Source: Metridium senile (taxonomy: Eukaryota > Cnidaria > Anthozoa > Actiniaria > Metridiidae). From it: a stretch of DNA of 64,000 nucleotides. The DNA is taken from contig OX459103.1 of NCBI GenBank assembly GCA_949775045.1, positions 5,776,502-5,840,501 of the forward strand, given 5' to 3'. Shown one piece after another: positions 47,979-60,388 of this stretch. A program made the position numbers and the translations under genes. Position 1 is the first letter of the stretch. Each line of letters begins with the position of its first letter. The notes under the pieces are model-generated. The model searched no databases. It worked only from the letters and a program-made list of their open reading frames with translations, and had not been told where the DNA came from.

Positions 47979-47984
47979 TATCAA
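47979..47984 (+). promoter_or_regulatory. TATA box altered to TATCAA (unit 45)
   Basis: Last broken TATA in the window. All later junctions have TATAAA. Confidence 0.85.
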
Positions 47985-48069
47985 TGGCAATTCCTATACG
48001 TAGACTAACTAAGCGTCACTCGATTTATACAATTGAAAAATCCTTGTCTTTCAGGGCAGGTTTATTGTT

Positions 48070-48249
48070 ATGCTAATCTTATTGTTCTTATTCCCAGTGG
48101 GGAGTAGGGTCAACTCGCGCATTCAATGTGATATCGCATTGCAAGCGAGTTTCATCCAAGACAACCCACACGTTGTAGGGGGTGCTTGTTTTAAGCTTCG
48201 GATGGCACGTAAGACTGATGCATGTATCACTTTGTGTACCACTTGTTGA
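48070..48249 (+). CDS. Cys-rich secreted peptide, unit 45 (Lys42)
   Basis: Last Lys42 copy in the window. One arm of the 16-bp palindrome is changed (CGGTTGAATTC). The unit ends with the ATTA insertion and an intact following TATA. Confidence 0.45.
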   Translation: MLILLFLFPVGSRVNSRIQCDIALQASFIQDNPHVVGGACFKLRMARKTDACITLCTTC

Positions 48250-49172
48250 TTATTGCTCTTGCGTTTGAAATGCATGGATGCAATATAAACACTAGGAAAG
48301 AGTACCTAGACAGGTTACAGAGGCGCAAAAAAAAAGAGAAAATAAATTAAATTAAAGAATTGGGACTGGTCCATGTGCTATCGAAAATTGGCATAATTAC
48401 CCATAATGCTTTTCGTTATTAAATGGAGAAACGAGTTTTTGCGGAAGGAGTCTAGAAGAAACGGCTATTGTGCGTCTCGTAGAAGGTGTTGGATCATAAA
48501 AAGTTAAGAAATCCAAAGAGCTGGGTCTGACGTGTTCTGAGAATGCCCAGTTTTGTTTTTTGAATGATATTTTTGCACTAAATTTAGAGATGAAAAATAA
48601 CGTTTACGGTGGTTGTTCTATGGCGCAAAAACGCACACTTTAACGTTCACCTTAACACAAAGGACAGTAAATTTCACATTTTTGGATCTCAGCTGATGAT
48701 CAATTAAGTGTCAAATGTTGCCGAACTTACCACATAACACAGTCAATTAAATAATAAAGCCCTGACTCTCAAACCAAGAAAGCTAAAATTTTCGAAGTCA
48801 TCGGTTGAATTCCACCGAGTTTTAACAGGGCCGTCACCAAAGGGTTAAATATTTATTCATCAATCAATCATTCAATCAATCAATCAATCAATCAATCAAA
48901 AAATATCTACAACATGGGATGTAAAAGTGAAATAATTTTAGTTTGTAAACGTTTCGAATGAGAAAGGCTGTTTTTATCAGAAAAAGAAAATAAAAAATAA
49001 AAAAAAGACAATTAAAACTCACGCGCTCTCCGTTCCCCACACCCAGCTCGTCCGAAGGGAGGAGAGAACCAGCCCCTAAGCTATAAATGGCAATTCCTAT
49101 ACGTAGACTAACTAAGCGTCACTCGATTTATACAATTGAAAAATCCTAGTCTTTCAGGGCAGGTTTATTGTT

Positions 49173-49352
49173 ATGCTAATCTTATTGTTCTTATTCCCAG
49201 TGGGGAGTAGGGTCAACTCGCGCATTCAATGTGATATTGCATTGCAAGCGAGTTTCATCCAAGACAACCCACACGTTGTAGGGGGTGCTTGTTTTATGCT
49301 TCGGATGGCACGTAAGACTGATGCATGTATCACTTTGTGTACCACTTGTTGA
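49173..49352 (+). CDS. Cys-rich secreted peptide, unit 46 (Met42)
   Basis: Common protein form with a synonymous ATC to ATT at Ile22. GGGAACTGG in the 3' region is unique. It keeps the TCTA interruption, so it is a transition unit. Confidence 0.5.
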   Translation: MLILLFLFPVGSRVNSRIQCDIALQASFIQDNPHVVGGACFMLRMARKTDACITLCTTC

Positions 49353-50268
49353 TTATTGCTCTTGCGTTTGAAATGCATGGATGCAATATAAACACTAGGA
49401 AAGAGTACCTAGACAGGTTACAGAGGCGCAAAAAAAAAGAGAAAATGAATTAAATTAAAGAATTGGGAACTGGTCCATGTGCTGTCGAAAATTGGCATAA
49501 TTACCCATAATGCTTTTCGTTATTAAATGGAGAAACGAGTTTTTGCGGAAGGAGTCTAGAAGAAACGGCTATTGTGCGTCTCGTAGAAGGTGTTGGATCA
49601 TAAAAAGTTAAGAAATCCAAAGAGCTGGGTCTGACGTGTTCTGAGAATGCCCAGTTTTGTTTTTTGAATGATATTTTTGCACTAAATTTAGAGATGAAAA
49701 ATAACGTTTACGGTGGTTGTTCTATGGCGCAAAAACGCACACTTTAACGTTCACCTTAACACAAAGGACAGTAAATTTCACATTTTTGGATCTCAGCTGA
49801 TGATCAATTAAGTGTCAAATGTTGCCGAACTTACCACATAACACAGTCAATTAAATAATAAAGCCCTGACTCTCAAACCAAGAAAGCTAAAATTTTCGAA
49901 GTCATCGGTGGAATTCCACCGAGTTTTAACAGGGCCGTCACCAAAGGGTTAAATATTTATTCATCAATCAATCATTCAATCTATCAATCAATCAATCAAA
50001 AAATATCTACAACATGGGATGTAAAAGTGAAATAATTTTAGTTTGTAAACGTTTTGAATGAGAAAGGCTGTTTTTATCAGAAAAAGAAAATAAAAAATAA
50101 AAAAAAGACAAAACTCACGCGCTCTCCGTTCCCCACACCCAGCTCGTCCGAAGGGAGGAGAGAACCAGCCCCTAAGCTATAAATGGCAATTCCTATACGT
50201 AGACTAACTAAGGGTCACTCGATTTATACAATTGAAAAATCCTAGTCTTTCAGGGCAGGTTTATTGTT

Positions 50269-50448
50269 ATGCTAATCTTATTGTTCTTATTCCCAGTGGG
50301 GAGTAGGGTCAACTCGCGCATTCAATGTGATATCGCATTGCAAGCGAGTTTCATCCAAGACAACCCACACGTTGTAGGGGGTGCTTGTTTTATGCTTCGG
50401 ATGGCACGTAAGACTGATGCATGTATCACTTTGTGTACCACTTGTTGA
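50269..50448 (+). CDS. Cys-rich secreted peptide, unit 47 (Met42)
   Basis: Common protein form. First unit with CAAACAAAAAG breaking the A run, CTTGTAG for CTCGTAG, TATAGCGC for TATGGCGC, and the lengthened microsatellite. The leader has AAGGGTCAC. Confidence 0.5.
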   Translation: MLILLFLFPVGSRVNSRIQCDIALQASFIQDNPHVVGGACFMLRMARKTDACITLCTTC

Positions 50449-51372
50449 TTATTGCTCTTGCGTTTGAAATGCATGGATGCAATATAAACACTAGGAAAGA
50501 GTACCTAGACAGGTTACAGAGGCGCAAACAAAAAGAGAAAATGAATTAAATTAAAGAATTGGGATCTGGTCCATGTGCTGTCGAAAATTGGCATAATTAC
50601 CCATAATGCTTTTCGTTATTAAATGGAGAAACGAGTTTTTGCGGAAGGAGTCTAGAAGAAACGGCTATTGTGCGTCTTGTAGAAGGTGTTGGATCATAAA
50701 AAGTTAAGAAATCCAAAGAGCTGGGTCTGACGTGTTCTGAGAATGCCCAGTTTTGTTTTTTGAATGATATTTTTGCACTAAATTTAGAGATGAAAAATAA
50801 CGTTTACGGTGGTTGTTCTATAGCGCAAAAACGCACACTTTAACGTTCACCTTAACACAAAGGACAGTAAATTTCACATTTTTGGATCTCAGCTGATGAT
50901 CAATTAAGTGTCAAATGTTGCCGAACTTACCACATAACACAGTCAATTAAATAATAAAGCCCTGACTCTCAAACCAAGAAAGCTAAAATTTTCGAAGTCA
51001 TCGGTGGAATTCCACCGAGTTTTAACAGGGCCGTCACCAAAGGGTTAAATATTTATTCATCAATCAATCAATCAATCATTCAATCAATCAATCAATCAAT
51101 CAAAAAATATCTACAACATGGGATGTAAAAGTGAAATAATTTTAGTTTGTAAACGTTTCGAATGAGAAAGGCTGTTTTTATCAGAAAAAGAAAATAAAAA
51201 ATAAAAAAAAGACAAAACTCACGCGCTCTCCGTTCCCCACACCCAGCTCGTCCGAAGGGAGGAGAGAACCAGCCCCTAAGCTATAAATGGCAATTCCTAT
51301 ACGTAGACTAACTAAGCGTCACTCGATTTATACAATTGAAAAATCCTAGTCTTTCAGGGCAGGTTTATTGTT

Positions 51373-51552
51373 ATGCTAATCTTATTGTTCTTATTCCCAG
51401 TGGGGAGTAGGGTCAACTCGCGCATTCAATGTGATATCGCATTGCAAGCGAGTTTCATCCAAGACAACCCACACGTTGTAGGGGGTGCTTGTTTTATGCT
51501 TCGGATGGCACGTAAGACTGATGCATGTATCACTTTGTGTACCACTTGTTGA
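51373..51552 (+). CDS. Cys-rich secreted peptide, unit 48 (Met42)
   Basis: Common protein form; first member of dimer 1. A private ATCTGCAAC lies after the microsatellite. Confidence 0.5.
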   Translation: MLILLFLFPVGSRVNSRIQCDIALQASFIQDNPHVVGGACFMLRMARKTDACITLCTTC

Positions 51553-52476
51553 TTATTGCTCTTGCGTTTGAAATGCATGGATGCAATATAAACACTAGGA
51601 AAGAGTACCTAGACAGGTTACAGAGGCGCAAACAAAAAGAGAAAATGAATTAAATTAAAGAATTGGGATCTGGTCCATGTGCTGTCGAAAATTGGCATAA
51701 TTACCCATAATGCTTTTCGTTATTAAATGGAGAAACGAGTTTTTGCGGAAGGAGTCTAGAAGAAACGGCTATTGTGCGTCTTGTAGAAGGTGTTGGATCA
51801 TAAAAAGTTAAGAAATCCAAAGAGCTGGGTCTGACGTGTTCTGAGAATGCCCAGTTTTGTTTTTTGAATGATATTTTTGCACTAAATTTAGAGATGAAAA
51901 ATAACGTTTACGGTGGTTGTTCTATAGCGCAAAAACGCACACTTTAACGTTCACCTTAACACAAAGGACAGTAAATTTCACATTTTTGGATCTCAGCTGA
52001 TGATCAATTAAGTGTCAAATGTTGCCGAACTTACCACATAACACAGTCAATTAAATAATAAAGCCCTGACTCTCAAACCAAGAAAGCTAAAATTTTCGAA
52101 GTCATCGGTGGAATTCCACCGAGTTTTAACAGGGCCGTCACCAAAGGGTTAAATATTTATTCATCAATCAATCAATCAATCATTCAATCAATCAATCAAT
52201 CAATCAAAAAATATCTGCAACATGGGATGTAAAAGTGAAATAATTTTAGTTTGTAAACGTTTCGAATGAGAAAGGCTGTTTTTATCAGAAAAAGAAAATA
52301 AAAAATAAAAAAAAGACAAAACTCACGCGCTCTCCGTTCCCCACACCCAGCTCGTCCGAAGGGAGGAGAGAACCAGCCCCTAAGCTATAAATGGCAATTC
52401 CTATACGTAGACTAACTAAGCGTCACTCGATTTATACAATTGAAAAATCCTAGTCTTTCAGGGCAGGTTTATTGTT

Positions 52477-52656
52477 ATGCTAATCTTATTGTTCTTATTC
52501 CCAGTGGGGAGTAGGGTCAACTCGCGCATTCAATGTGATATCGCATTGCAAGCGAGTTTCATCCAAGACAACCCATACGTTGTAGGGGATGCTTGTTTTA
52601 TGCTTCGGATGGCACGTAAGACTGATGCATGTATCACTTTGTGTACCACTTGTTGA
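52477..52656 (+). CDS. Cys-rich secreted peptide, unit 49 (H34Y, G38D)
   Basis: CAC to TAC at codon 34 and GGT to GAT at codon 38. Asp38 replaces a glycine two residues before Cys40. Met42. Confidence 0.5.
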   Translation: MLILLFLFPVGSRVNSRIQCDIALQASFIQDNPYVVGDACFMLRMARKTDACITLCTTC

Positions 52657-53584
52657 TTATTGCTCTTGCGTTTGAAATGCATGGATGCAATATAAACACT
52701 AGGAAAGAGTACCTAGACAGGTTACAGAGGCGCAAAAAAAAAGAGAAAATGAATTAAATTAAAGAATTGGGATCTGGTCCATGTGCTGTCGAAAATTGGC
52801 ATAATTACCCATAATGCTTTTCGTTATTAAATGGAGAAACGAGTTTTTGCGGAAGGAGTCTAGAAGAAACGGCTATTGTGCGTCTTGTAGAAGGTGTTGG
52901 ATCATAAAAAGTTAAGAAATCCAAAGAGCTGGGTCTGACGTGTTCTGAGAATGCCCAGTTTTGTTTTTTGAATGATATTTTTGCACTAAATTTAGAGATG
53001 AAAAATAACGTTTACGGTGGTTGTTCTATAGCGCAAAAACGCACACTTTAACGTTCACCTTAACACAAAGGACAGTAAATTTCACATTTTTGGATCTCAG
53101 CTGATGATCAATTAAGTGTCAAATGTTGCCGAACTTACCACATAACACAGTCAATTAAATAATAAAGCCCTGACTCTCAAACCAAGAAAGCTAAAATTTT
53201 CGAAGTCATCGGTGGAATTCCACCGAGTTTTAACAGGGCCGTCACCAAAGGGTTAAATATTTATTCATCAATCAATCAATCAATCATTCAATCAATCAAT
53301 CAATCAATCAATCAAAAAATATCTACAACATGGGATGTAAAAGTGAAATAATTTTAGTTTGTAAACGTTTCGAATGAGAAAGGCTGTTTTTATCAGAAAA
53401 AGAAAATAAAAAATAAAAAAAAGACAAAACTCACGCGCTCTCCGTTCCCCACACCCAGCTCGTCCGAAGGGAGGAGAGAACCAGCCCCTAAGCTATAAAT
53501 GGCAATTCCTATACGTAGACTAACTAAGCGTCACTCGATTTATACAATTGAAAAATCCTAGTCTTTCAGGGCAGGTTTATTGTT

Positions 53585-53764
53585 ATGCTAATCTTATTGT
53601 TCTTATTCCCAGTGGGGAGTAGGGTCAACTCGCGCATTCAATGTGATATCGCATTGCAAGCGAGTTTCATCCAAGACAACCCACACGTTGTAGGGGGTGC
53701 TTGTTTTATGCTTCGGATGGCACGTAAGACTGATGCATGTATCACTTTGTGTACCACTTGTTGA
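53585..53764 (+). CDS. Cys-rich secreted peptide, unit 50 (Met42)
   Basis: Common protein form; first member of dimer 2. A private AGAGGTGGG is in the 3' region. Confidence 0.5.
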   Translation: MLILLFLFPVGSRVNSRIQCDIALQASFIQDNPHVVGGACFMLRMARKTDACITLCTTC

Positions 53765-54688
53765 TTATTGCTCTTGCGTTTGAAATGCATGGATGCAATA
53801 TAAACACTAGGAAAGAGTACCTAGACAGGTTACAGAGGCGCAAACAAAAAGAGAAAATGAATTAAATTAAAGAATTGGGATCTGGTCCATGTGCTGTCGA
53901 AAATTGGCATAATTACCCATAATGCTTTTCGTTATTAAATGGAGAAACGAGTTTTTGCGGAAGGAGTCTAGAAGAAACGGCTATTGTGCGTCTTGTAGAA
54001 GGTGTTGGATCATAAAAAGTTAAGAAATCCAAAGAGGTGGGTCTGACGTGTTCTGAGAATGCCCAGTTTTGTTTTTTGAATGATATTTTTGCACTAAATT
54101 TAGAGATGAAAAATAACGTTTACGGTGGTTGTTCTATAGCGCAAAAACGCACACTTTAACGTTCACCTTAACACAAAGGACAGTAAATTTCACATTTTTG
54201 GATCTCAGCTGATGATCAATTAAGTGTCAAATGTTGCCGAACTTACCACATAACACAGTCAATTAAATAATAAAGCCCTGACTCTCAAACCAAGAAAGCT
54301 AAAATTTTCGAAGTCATCGGTGGAATTCCACCGAGTTTTAACAGGGCCGTCACCAAAGGGTTAAATATTTATTCATCAATCAATCAATCAATCATTCAAT
54401 CAATCAATCAATCAATCAAAAAATATCTACAACATGGGATGTAAAAGTGAAATAATTTTAGTTTGTAAACGTTTCGAATGAGAAAGGCTGTTTTTATCAG
54501 AAAAAGAAAATAAAAAATAAAAAAAAGACAAAACTCACGCGCTCTCCGTTCCCCACACCCAGCTCGTCCGAAGGGAGGAGAGAACCAGCCCCTAAGCTAT
54601 AAATGGCAATTCCTATACGTAGACTAACTAAGCGTCACTCGATTTATACAATTGAAAAATCCTAGTCTTTCAGGGCAGGTTTATTGTT

Positions 54689-54868
54689 ATGCTAATCTTA
54701 TTGTTCTTATTCCCAGTGGGGAGTAGGGTCAACTCGCGCATTCAATGTGATATCGCATTGCAAGCGAGTTTCATCCAAGACAACCCATACGTTGTAGGGG
54801 ATGCTTGTTTTATGCTTCGGATGGCACGTAAGACTGATGCATGTATCACTTTGTGTACCACTTGTTGA
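54689..54868 (+). CDS. Cys-rich secreted peptide, unit 51 (H34Y, G38D)
   Basis: Same two linked replacements as unit 49. Confidence 0.5.
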   Translation: MLILLFLFPVGSRVNSRIQCDIALQASFIQDNPYVVGDACFMLRMARKTDACITLCTTC

Positions 54869-55796
54869 TTATTGCTCTTGCGTTTGAAATGCATGGATGC
54901 AATATAAACACTAGGAAAGAGTACCTAGACAGGTTACAGAGGCGCAAAAAAAAAGAGAAAATGAATTAAATTAAAGAATTGGGATCTGGTCCATGTGCTG
55001 TCGAAAATTGGCATAATTACCCATAATGCTTTTCGTTATTAAATGGAGAAACGAGTTTTTGCGGAAGGAGTCTAGAAGAAACGGCTATTGTGCGTCTTGT
55101 AGAAGGTGTTGGATCATAAAAAGTTAAGAAATCCAAAGAGCTGGGTCTGACGTGTTCTGAGAATGCCCAGTTTTGTTTTTTGAATGATATTTTTGCACTA
55201 AATTTAGAGATGAAAAATAACGTTTACGGTGGTTGTTCTATAGCGCAAAAACGCACACTTTAACGTTCACCTTAACACAAAGGACAGTAAATTTCACATT
55301 TTTGGATCTCAGCTGATGATCAATTAAGTGTCAAATGTTGCCGAACTTACCACATAACACAGTCAATTAAATAATAAAGCCCTGACTCTCAAACCAAGAA
55401 AGCTAAAATTTTCGAAGTCATCGGTGGAATTCCACCGAGTTTTAACAGGGCCGTCACCAAAGGGTTAAATATTTATTCATCAATCAATCAATCAATCATT
55501 CAATCAATCAATCAATCAATCAATCAAAAAATATCTACAACATGGGATGTAAAAGTGAAATAATTTTAGTTTGTAAACGTTTCGAATGAGAAAGGCTGTT
55601 TTTATCAGAAAAAGAAAATAAAAAATAAAAAAAAGACAAAACTCACGCGCTCTCCGTTCCCCACACCCAGCTCGTCCGAAGGGAGGAGAGAACCAGCCCC
55701 TAAGCTATAAATGGCAATTCCTATACGTAGACTAACTAAGCGTCACTCGATTTATACAATTGAAAAATCCTAGTCTTTCAGGGCAGGTTTATTGTT

Positions 55797-55976
55797 ATGC
55801 TAATCTTATTGTTCTTATTCCCAGTGGGGAGTAGGGTCAACTCGCGCATTCAATGTGATATCGCATTGCAAGCGAGTTTCATCCAAGACAACCCACACGT
55901 TGTAGGGGGTGCTTGTTTTATGCTTCGGATGGCACGTAAGACTGATGCATGTATCACTTTGTGTACCACTTGTTGA
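55797..55976 (+). CDS. Cys-rich secreted peptide, unit 52 (Met42)
   Basis: Common protein form; first member of dimer 3. Confidence 0.5.
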   Translation: MLILLFLFPVGSRVNSRIQCDIALQASFIQDNPHVVGGACFMLRMARKTDACITLCTTC

Positions 55977-56900
55977 TTATTGCTCTTGCGTTTGAAATGC
56001 ATGGATGCAATATAAACACTAGGAAAGAGTACCTAGACAGGTTACAGAGGCGCAAACAAAAAGAGAAAATGAATTAAATTAAAGAATTGGGATCTGGTCC
56101 ATGTGCTGTCGAAAATTGGCATAATTACCCATAATGCTTTTCGTTATTAAATGGAGAAACGAGTTTTTGCGGAAGGAGTCTAGAAGAAACGGCTATTGTG
56201 CGTCTTGTAGAAGGTGTTGGATCATAAAAAGTTAAGAAATCCAAAGAGCTGGGTCTGACGTGTTCTGAGAATGCCCAGTTTTGTTTTTTGAATGATATTT
56301 TTGCACTAAATTTAGAGATGAAAAATAACGTTTACGGTGGTTGTTCTATAGCGCAAAAACGCACACTTTAACGTTCACCTTAACACAAAGGACAGTAAAT
56401 TTCACATTTTTGGATCTCAGCTGATGATCAATTAAGTGTCAAATGTTGCCGAACTTACCACATAACACAGTCAATTAAATAATAAAGCCCTGACTCTCAA
56501 ACCAAGAAAGCTAAAATTTTCGAAGTCATCGGTGGAATTCCACCGAGTTTTAACAGGGCCGTCACCAAAGGGTTAAATATTTATTCATCAATCAATCAAT
56601 CAATCATTCAATCAATCAATCAATCAATCAAAAAATATCTACAACATGGGATGTAAAAGTGAAATAATTTTAGTTTGTAAACGTTTCGAATGAGAAAGGC
56701 TGTTTTTATCAGAAAAAGAAAATAAAAAATAAAAAAAAGACAAAACTCACGCGCTCTCCGTTCCCCACACCCAGCTCGTCCGAAGGGAGGAGAGAACCAG
56801 CCCCTAAGCTATAAATGGCAATTCCTATACGTAGACTAACTAAGCGTCACTCGATTTATACAATTGAAAAATCCTAGTCTTTCAGGGCAGGTTTATTGTT

Positions 56901-57080
56901 ATGCTAATCTTATTGTTCTTATTCCCAGTGGGGAGTAGGGTCAACTCGCGCATTCAATGTGATATCGCATTGCAAGCGAGTTTCATCCAAGACAACCCAT
57001 ACGTTGTAGGGGATGCTTGTTTTATGCTTCGGATGGCACGTAAGACTGATGCATGTATCACTTTGTGTACCACTTGTTGA
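56901..57080 (+). CDS. Cys-rich secreted peptide, unit 53 (H34Y, G38D)
   Basis: Last copy with the linked Tyr34/Asp38 pair. Confidence 0.5.
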   Translation: MLILLFLFPVGSRVNSRIQCDIALQASFIQDNPYVVGDACFMLRMARKTDACITLCTTC

Positions 57081-58008
57081 TTATTGCTCTTGCGTTTGAA
57101 ATGCATGGATGCAATATAAACACTAGGAAAGAGTACCTAGACAGGTTACAGAGGCGCAAAAAAAAAGAGAAAATGAATTAAATTAAAGAATTGGGATCTG
57201 GTCCATGTGCTGTCGAAAATTGGCATAATTACCCATAATGCTTTTCGTTATTAAATGGAGAAACGAGTTTTTGCGGAAGGAGTCTAGAAGAAACGGCTAT
57301 TGTGCGTCTTGTAGAAGGTGTTGGATCATAAAAAGTTAAGAAATCCAAAGAGCTGGGTCTGACGTGTTCTGAGAATGCCCAGTTTTGTTTTTTGAATGAT
57401 ATTTTTGCACTAAATTTAGAGATGAAAAATAACGTTTACGGTGGTTGTTCTATAGCGCAAAAACGCACACTTTAACGTTCACCTTAACACAAAGGACAGT
57501 AAATTTCACATTTTTGGATCTCAGCTGATGATCAATTAAGTGTCAAATGTTGCCGAACTTACCACATAACACAGTCAATTAAATAATAAAGCCCTGACTC
57601 TCAAACCAAGAAAGCTAAAATTTTCGAAGTCATCGGTGGAATTCCACCGAGTTTTAACAGGGCCGTCACCAAAGGGTTAAATATTTATTCATCAATCAAT
57701 CAATCAATCATTCAATCAATCAATCAATCAATCAATCAAAAAATATCTACAACATGGGATGTAAAAGTGAAATAATTTTAGTTTGTAAACGTTTCGAATG
57801 AGAAAGGCTGTTTTTATCAGAAAAAGAAAATAAAAAATAAAAAAAAGACAAAACTCACGCGCTCTCCGTTCCCCACACCCAGCTCGTCCGAAGGGAGGAG
57901 AGAACCAGCCCCTAAGCTATAAATGGCAATTCCTATACGTAGACTAACTAAGCGTCACTCGATTTATACAATTGAAAAATCCTAGTCTTTCAGGGCAGGT
58001 TTATTGTT

Positions 58009-58188
58009 ATGCTAATCTTATTGTTCTTATTCCCAGTGGGGAGTAGGGTCAACTCGCGCATTCAATGTGATATCGCATTGCAAGCGAGTTTCATCCAAGA
58101 CAACCCACACGTTGTAGGGGGTGCTTGTTTTATGCTTCGGATGGCACGTAAGACTGATGCATGTATCACTTTGTGTACCACTTGTTGA
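58009..58188 (+). CDS. Cys-rich secreted peptide, unit 54 (Met42)
   Basis: Common protein form; it returns to CTCGTAG and TATGGCGC in the 3' region after the 47-53 block. Confidence 0.5.
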   Translation: MLILLFLFPVGSRVNSRIQCDIALQASFIQDNPHVVGGACFMLRMARKTDACITLCTTC

Positions 58189-59108
58189 TTATTGCTCTTG
58201 CGTTTGAAATGCATGGATGCAATATAAACACTAGGAAAGAGTACCTAGACAGGTTACAGAGGCGCAAAAAAAAAGAGAAAATGAATTAAATTAAAGAATT
58301 GGGATCTGGTCCATGTGCTGTCGAAAATTGGCATAATTACCCATAATGCTTTTCGTTATTAAATGGAGAAACGAGTTTTTGCGGAAGGAGTCTAGAAGAA
58401 ACGGCTATTGTGCGTCTCGTAGAAGGTGTTGGATCATAAAAAGTTAAGAAATCCAAAGAGCTGGGTCTGACGTGTTCTGAGAATGCCCAGTTTTGTTTTT
58501 TGAATGATATTTTTGCACTAAATTTAGAGATGAAAAATAACGTTTACGGTGGTTGTTCTATGGCGCAAAAACGCACACTTTAACGTTCACCTTAACACAA
58601 AGGACAGTAAATTTCACATTTTTGGATCTCAGCTGATGATCAATTAAGTGTCAAATGTTGCCGAACTTACCACATAACACAGTCAATTAAATAATAAAGC
58701 CCTGACTCTCAAACCAAGAAAGCTAAAATTTTCGAAGTCATCGGTGGAATTCCACCGAGTTTTAACAGGGCCGTCACCAAAGGGTTAAATATTTATTCAT
58801 CAATCAATCATTCAATCAATCAATCAATCAATCAATCAAAAAATATCTACAACATGGGATGTAAAAGTGAAATAATTTTAGTTTGTAAACGTTTCGAATG
58901 AGAAAGGCTGTTTTTATCAGAAAAAGAAAATAAAAAATAAAAAAAAGACAAAACTCACGCGCTCTCCGTTCCCCACACCCAGCTCGTCCGAAGGGAGGAG
59001 AGAACCAGCCCCTAAGCTATAAATGGCAATTCCTATACGTAGACTAACTAAGGGTCACTCGATTTATACAATTGAAAAATCCTAGTCTTTCAGGGCAGGT
59101 TTATTGTT

Positions 59109-59288
59109 ATGCTAATCTTATTGTTCTTATTCCCAGTGGGGAGTAGGGTCAACTCGCGCATTCAATGTGATATCGCATTGCAAGCGAGTTTCATCCAAGA
59201 CAACCCATACGTTGTAGGGGGTGCTTGTTTTATGCTTCGGATGGCACGTAAGACTGATGCATGTATCACTTTGTGTACCACTTGTTGA
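59109..59288 (+). CDS. Cys-rich secreted peptide, unit 55 (H34Y)
   Basis: Tyr34 with Gly38 retained, so H34Y is separable from G38D. The internal TATAAA-like hexamer after the stop is changed to TGTAAA. Confidence 0.5.
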   Translation: MLILLFLFPVGSRVNSRIQCDIALQASFIQDNPYVVGGACFMLRMARKTDACITLCTTC

Positions 59289-60208
59289 TTATTGCTCTTG
59301 CGTTTGAAATGCATGGATGCAATGTAAACACTAGGAAAGAGTACCTAGACAGGTTACAGAGGCGCAAAAAAAAAGAGAAAATGAATTAAATTAAAGAATT
59401 GGGATCTGGTCCATGTGCTGTCGAAAATTGGCATAATTACCCATAATGCTTTTCGCTATTAAATGGAGAAACGAGTTTTTGCGGAAGGAGTCTAGAAGAA
59501 ACGGCTATTGTGCGTCTCGTAGAAGGTGTTGGATCATAAAAAGTTAAGAAATCTAAAGAGCTGGGTCTGACATGTTCTGAGAATGCCCAGTTTTGTTTTT
59601 TGAATGATATTTTTGCACTAAATTTAGAGATGAAAAATAACGTTTACGGTGGTTGTTCTATGGCGCAAAAACGCACACTTTAACGTTCACCTTAACACAA
59701 AGGACAGTAAATTTCACATTTTTGGATCTCAGCTGATGATCAATTAAGTGTCAAATGTTGCCGAACTTACCACATAACACAGTCAATTAAATAATAAAGC
59801 CCCGACTCTCAAACCAAGAAAGCTAAAATTTTCGAAGTCATCGGTGGAATTCCACCGAGTTTTAACAGGGCCGTCACCAAAGGGTTAAATATTTATTCAT
59901 CAATCAATCATTCAATCAATCAATCAATCAATCAATCAAAAAATATCTACAACATGGGATGTAAAAGTGAAATAATTTTAGTTTGTAAACGTTTCGAATG
60001 AGAAAGGCTGTTTTTATCAGAAAAAGAAAATAAAAAATAAAAAAAAGACAAAACTCACGCGCTCTCCGTTCCCCACACCCAGCTCGTCCGAAGGGAGGAG
60101 AGAACCAGCCCCTAAGCTATAAATGGCAATTCCTATACGTAGACTAACTAAGGGTCACTCGATTTATACAATTGAAAAATCCTAGTCTTTCAGGGCAGGT
60201 TTATTGTT

Positions 60209-60388
60209 ATGCTAATCTTATTGTTCTTATTCCCAGTGGGGAGTAGGGTCAACTCGCGCATTCAATGTGATATCGCATTGCAAGCGAGTTTCATCCAAGA
60301 CAACCCACACGTTGTAGGGGGTGCTTGTTTTATGCTTCGGATGGCACGTAAGACTGATGCATGTATCACTTTGTGTACCACTTGTTGA
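60209..60388 (+). CDS. Cys-rich secreted peptide, unit 56 (Met42)
   Basis: Common protein form, with the same 3' markers as unit 55. Confidence 0.5.
   Translation: MLILLFLFPVGSRVNSRIQCDIALQASFIQDNPHVVGGACFMLRMARKTDACITLCTTC

Larger units (their letters stand above)
51288..57923 (+). repeat. Dimeric higher-order repeat, three copies of 2212 bp (units 48-53)
   Basis: Unit lengths alternate 1104/1108 three times. The odd member has CAAACAAAAAG and His34/Gly38. The even member has an uninterrupted A run, one more TCAA and Tyr34/Asp38. Confidence 0.92.
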
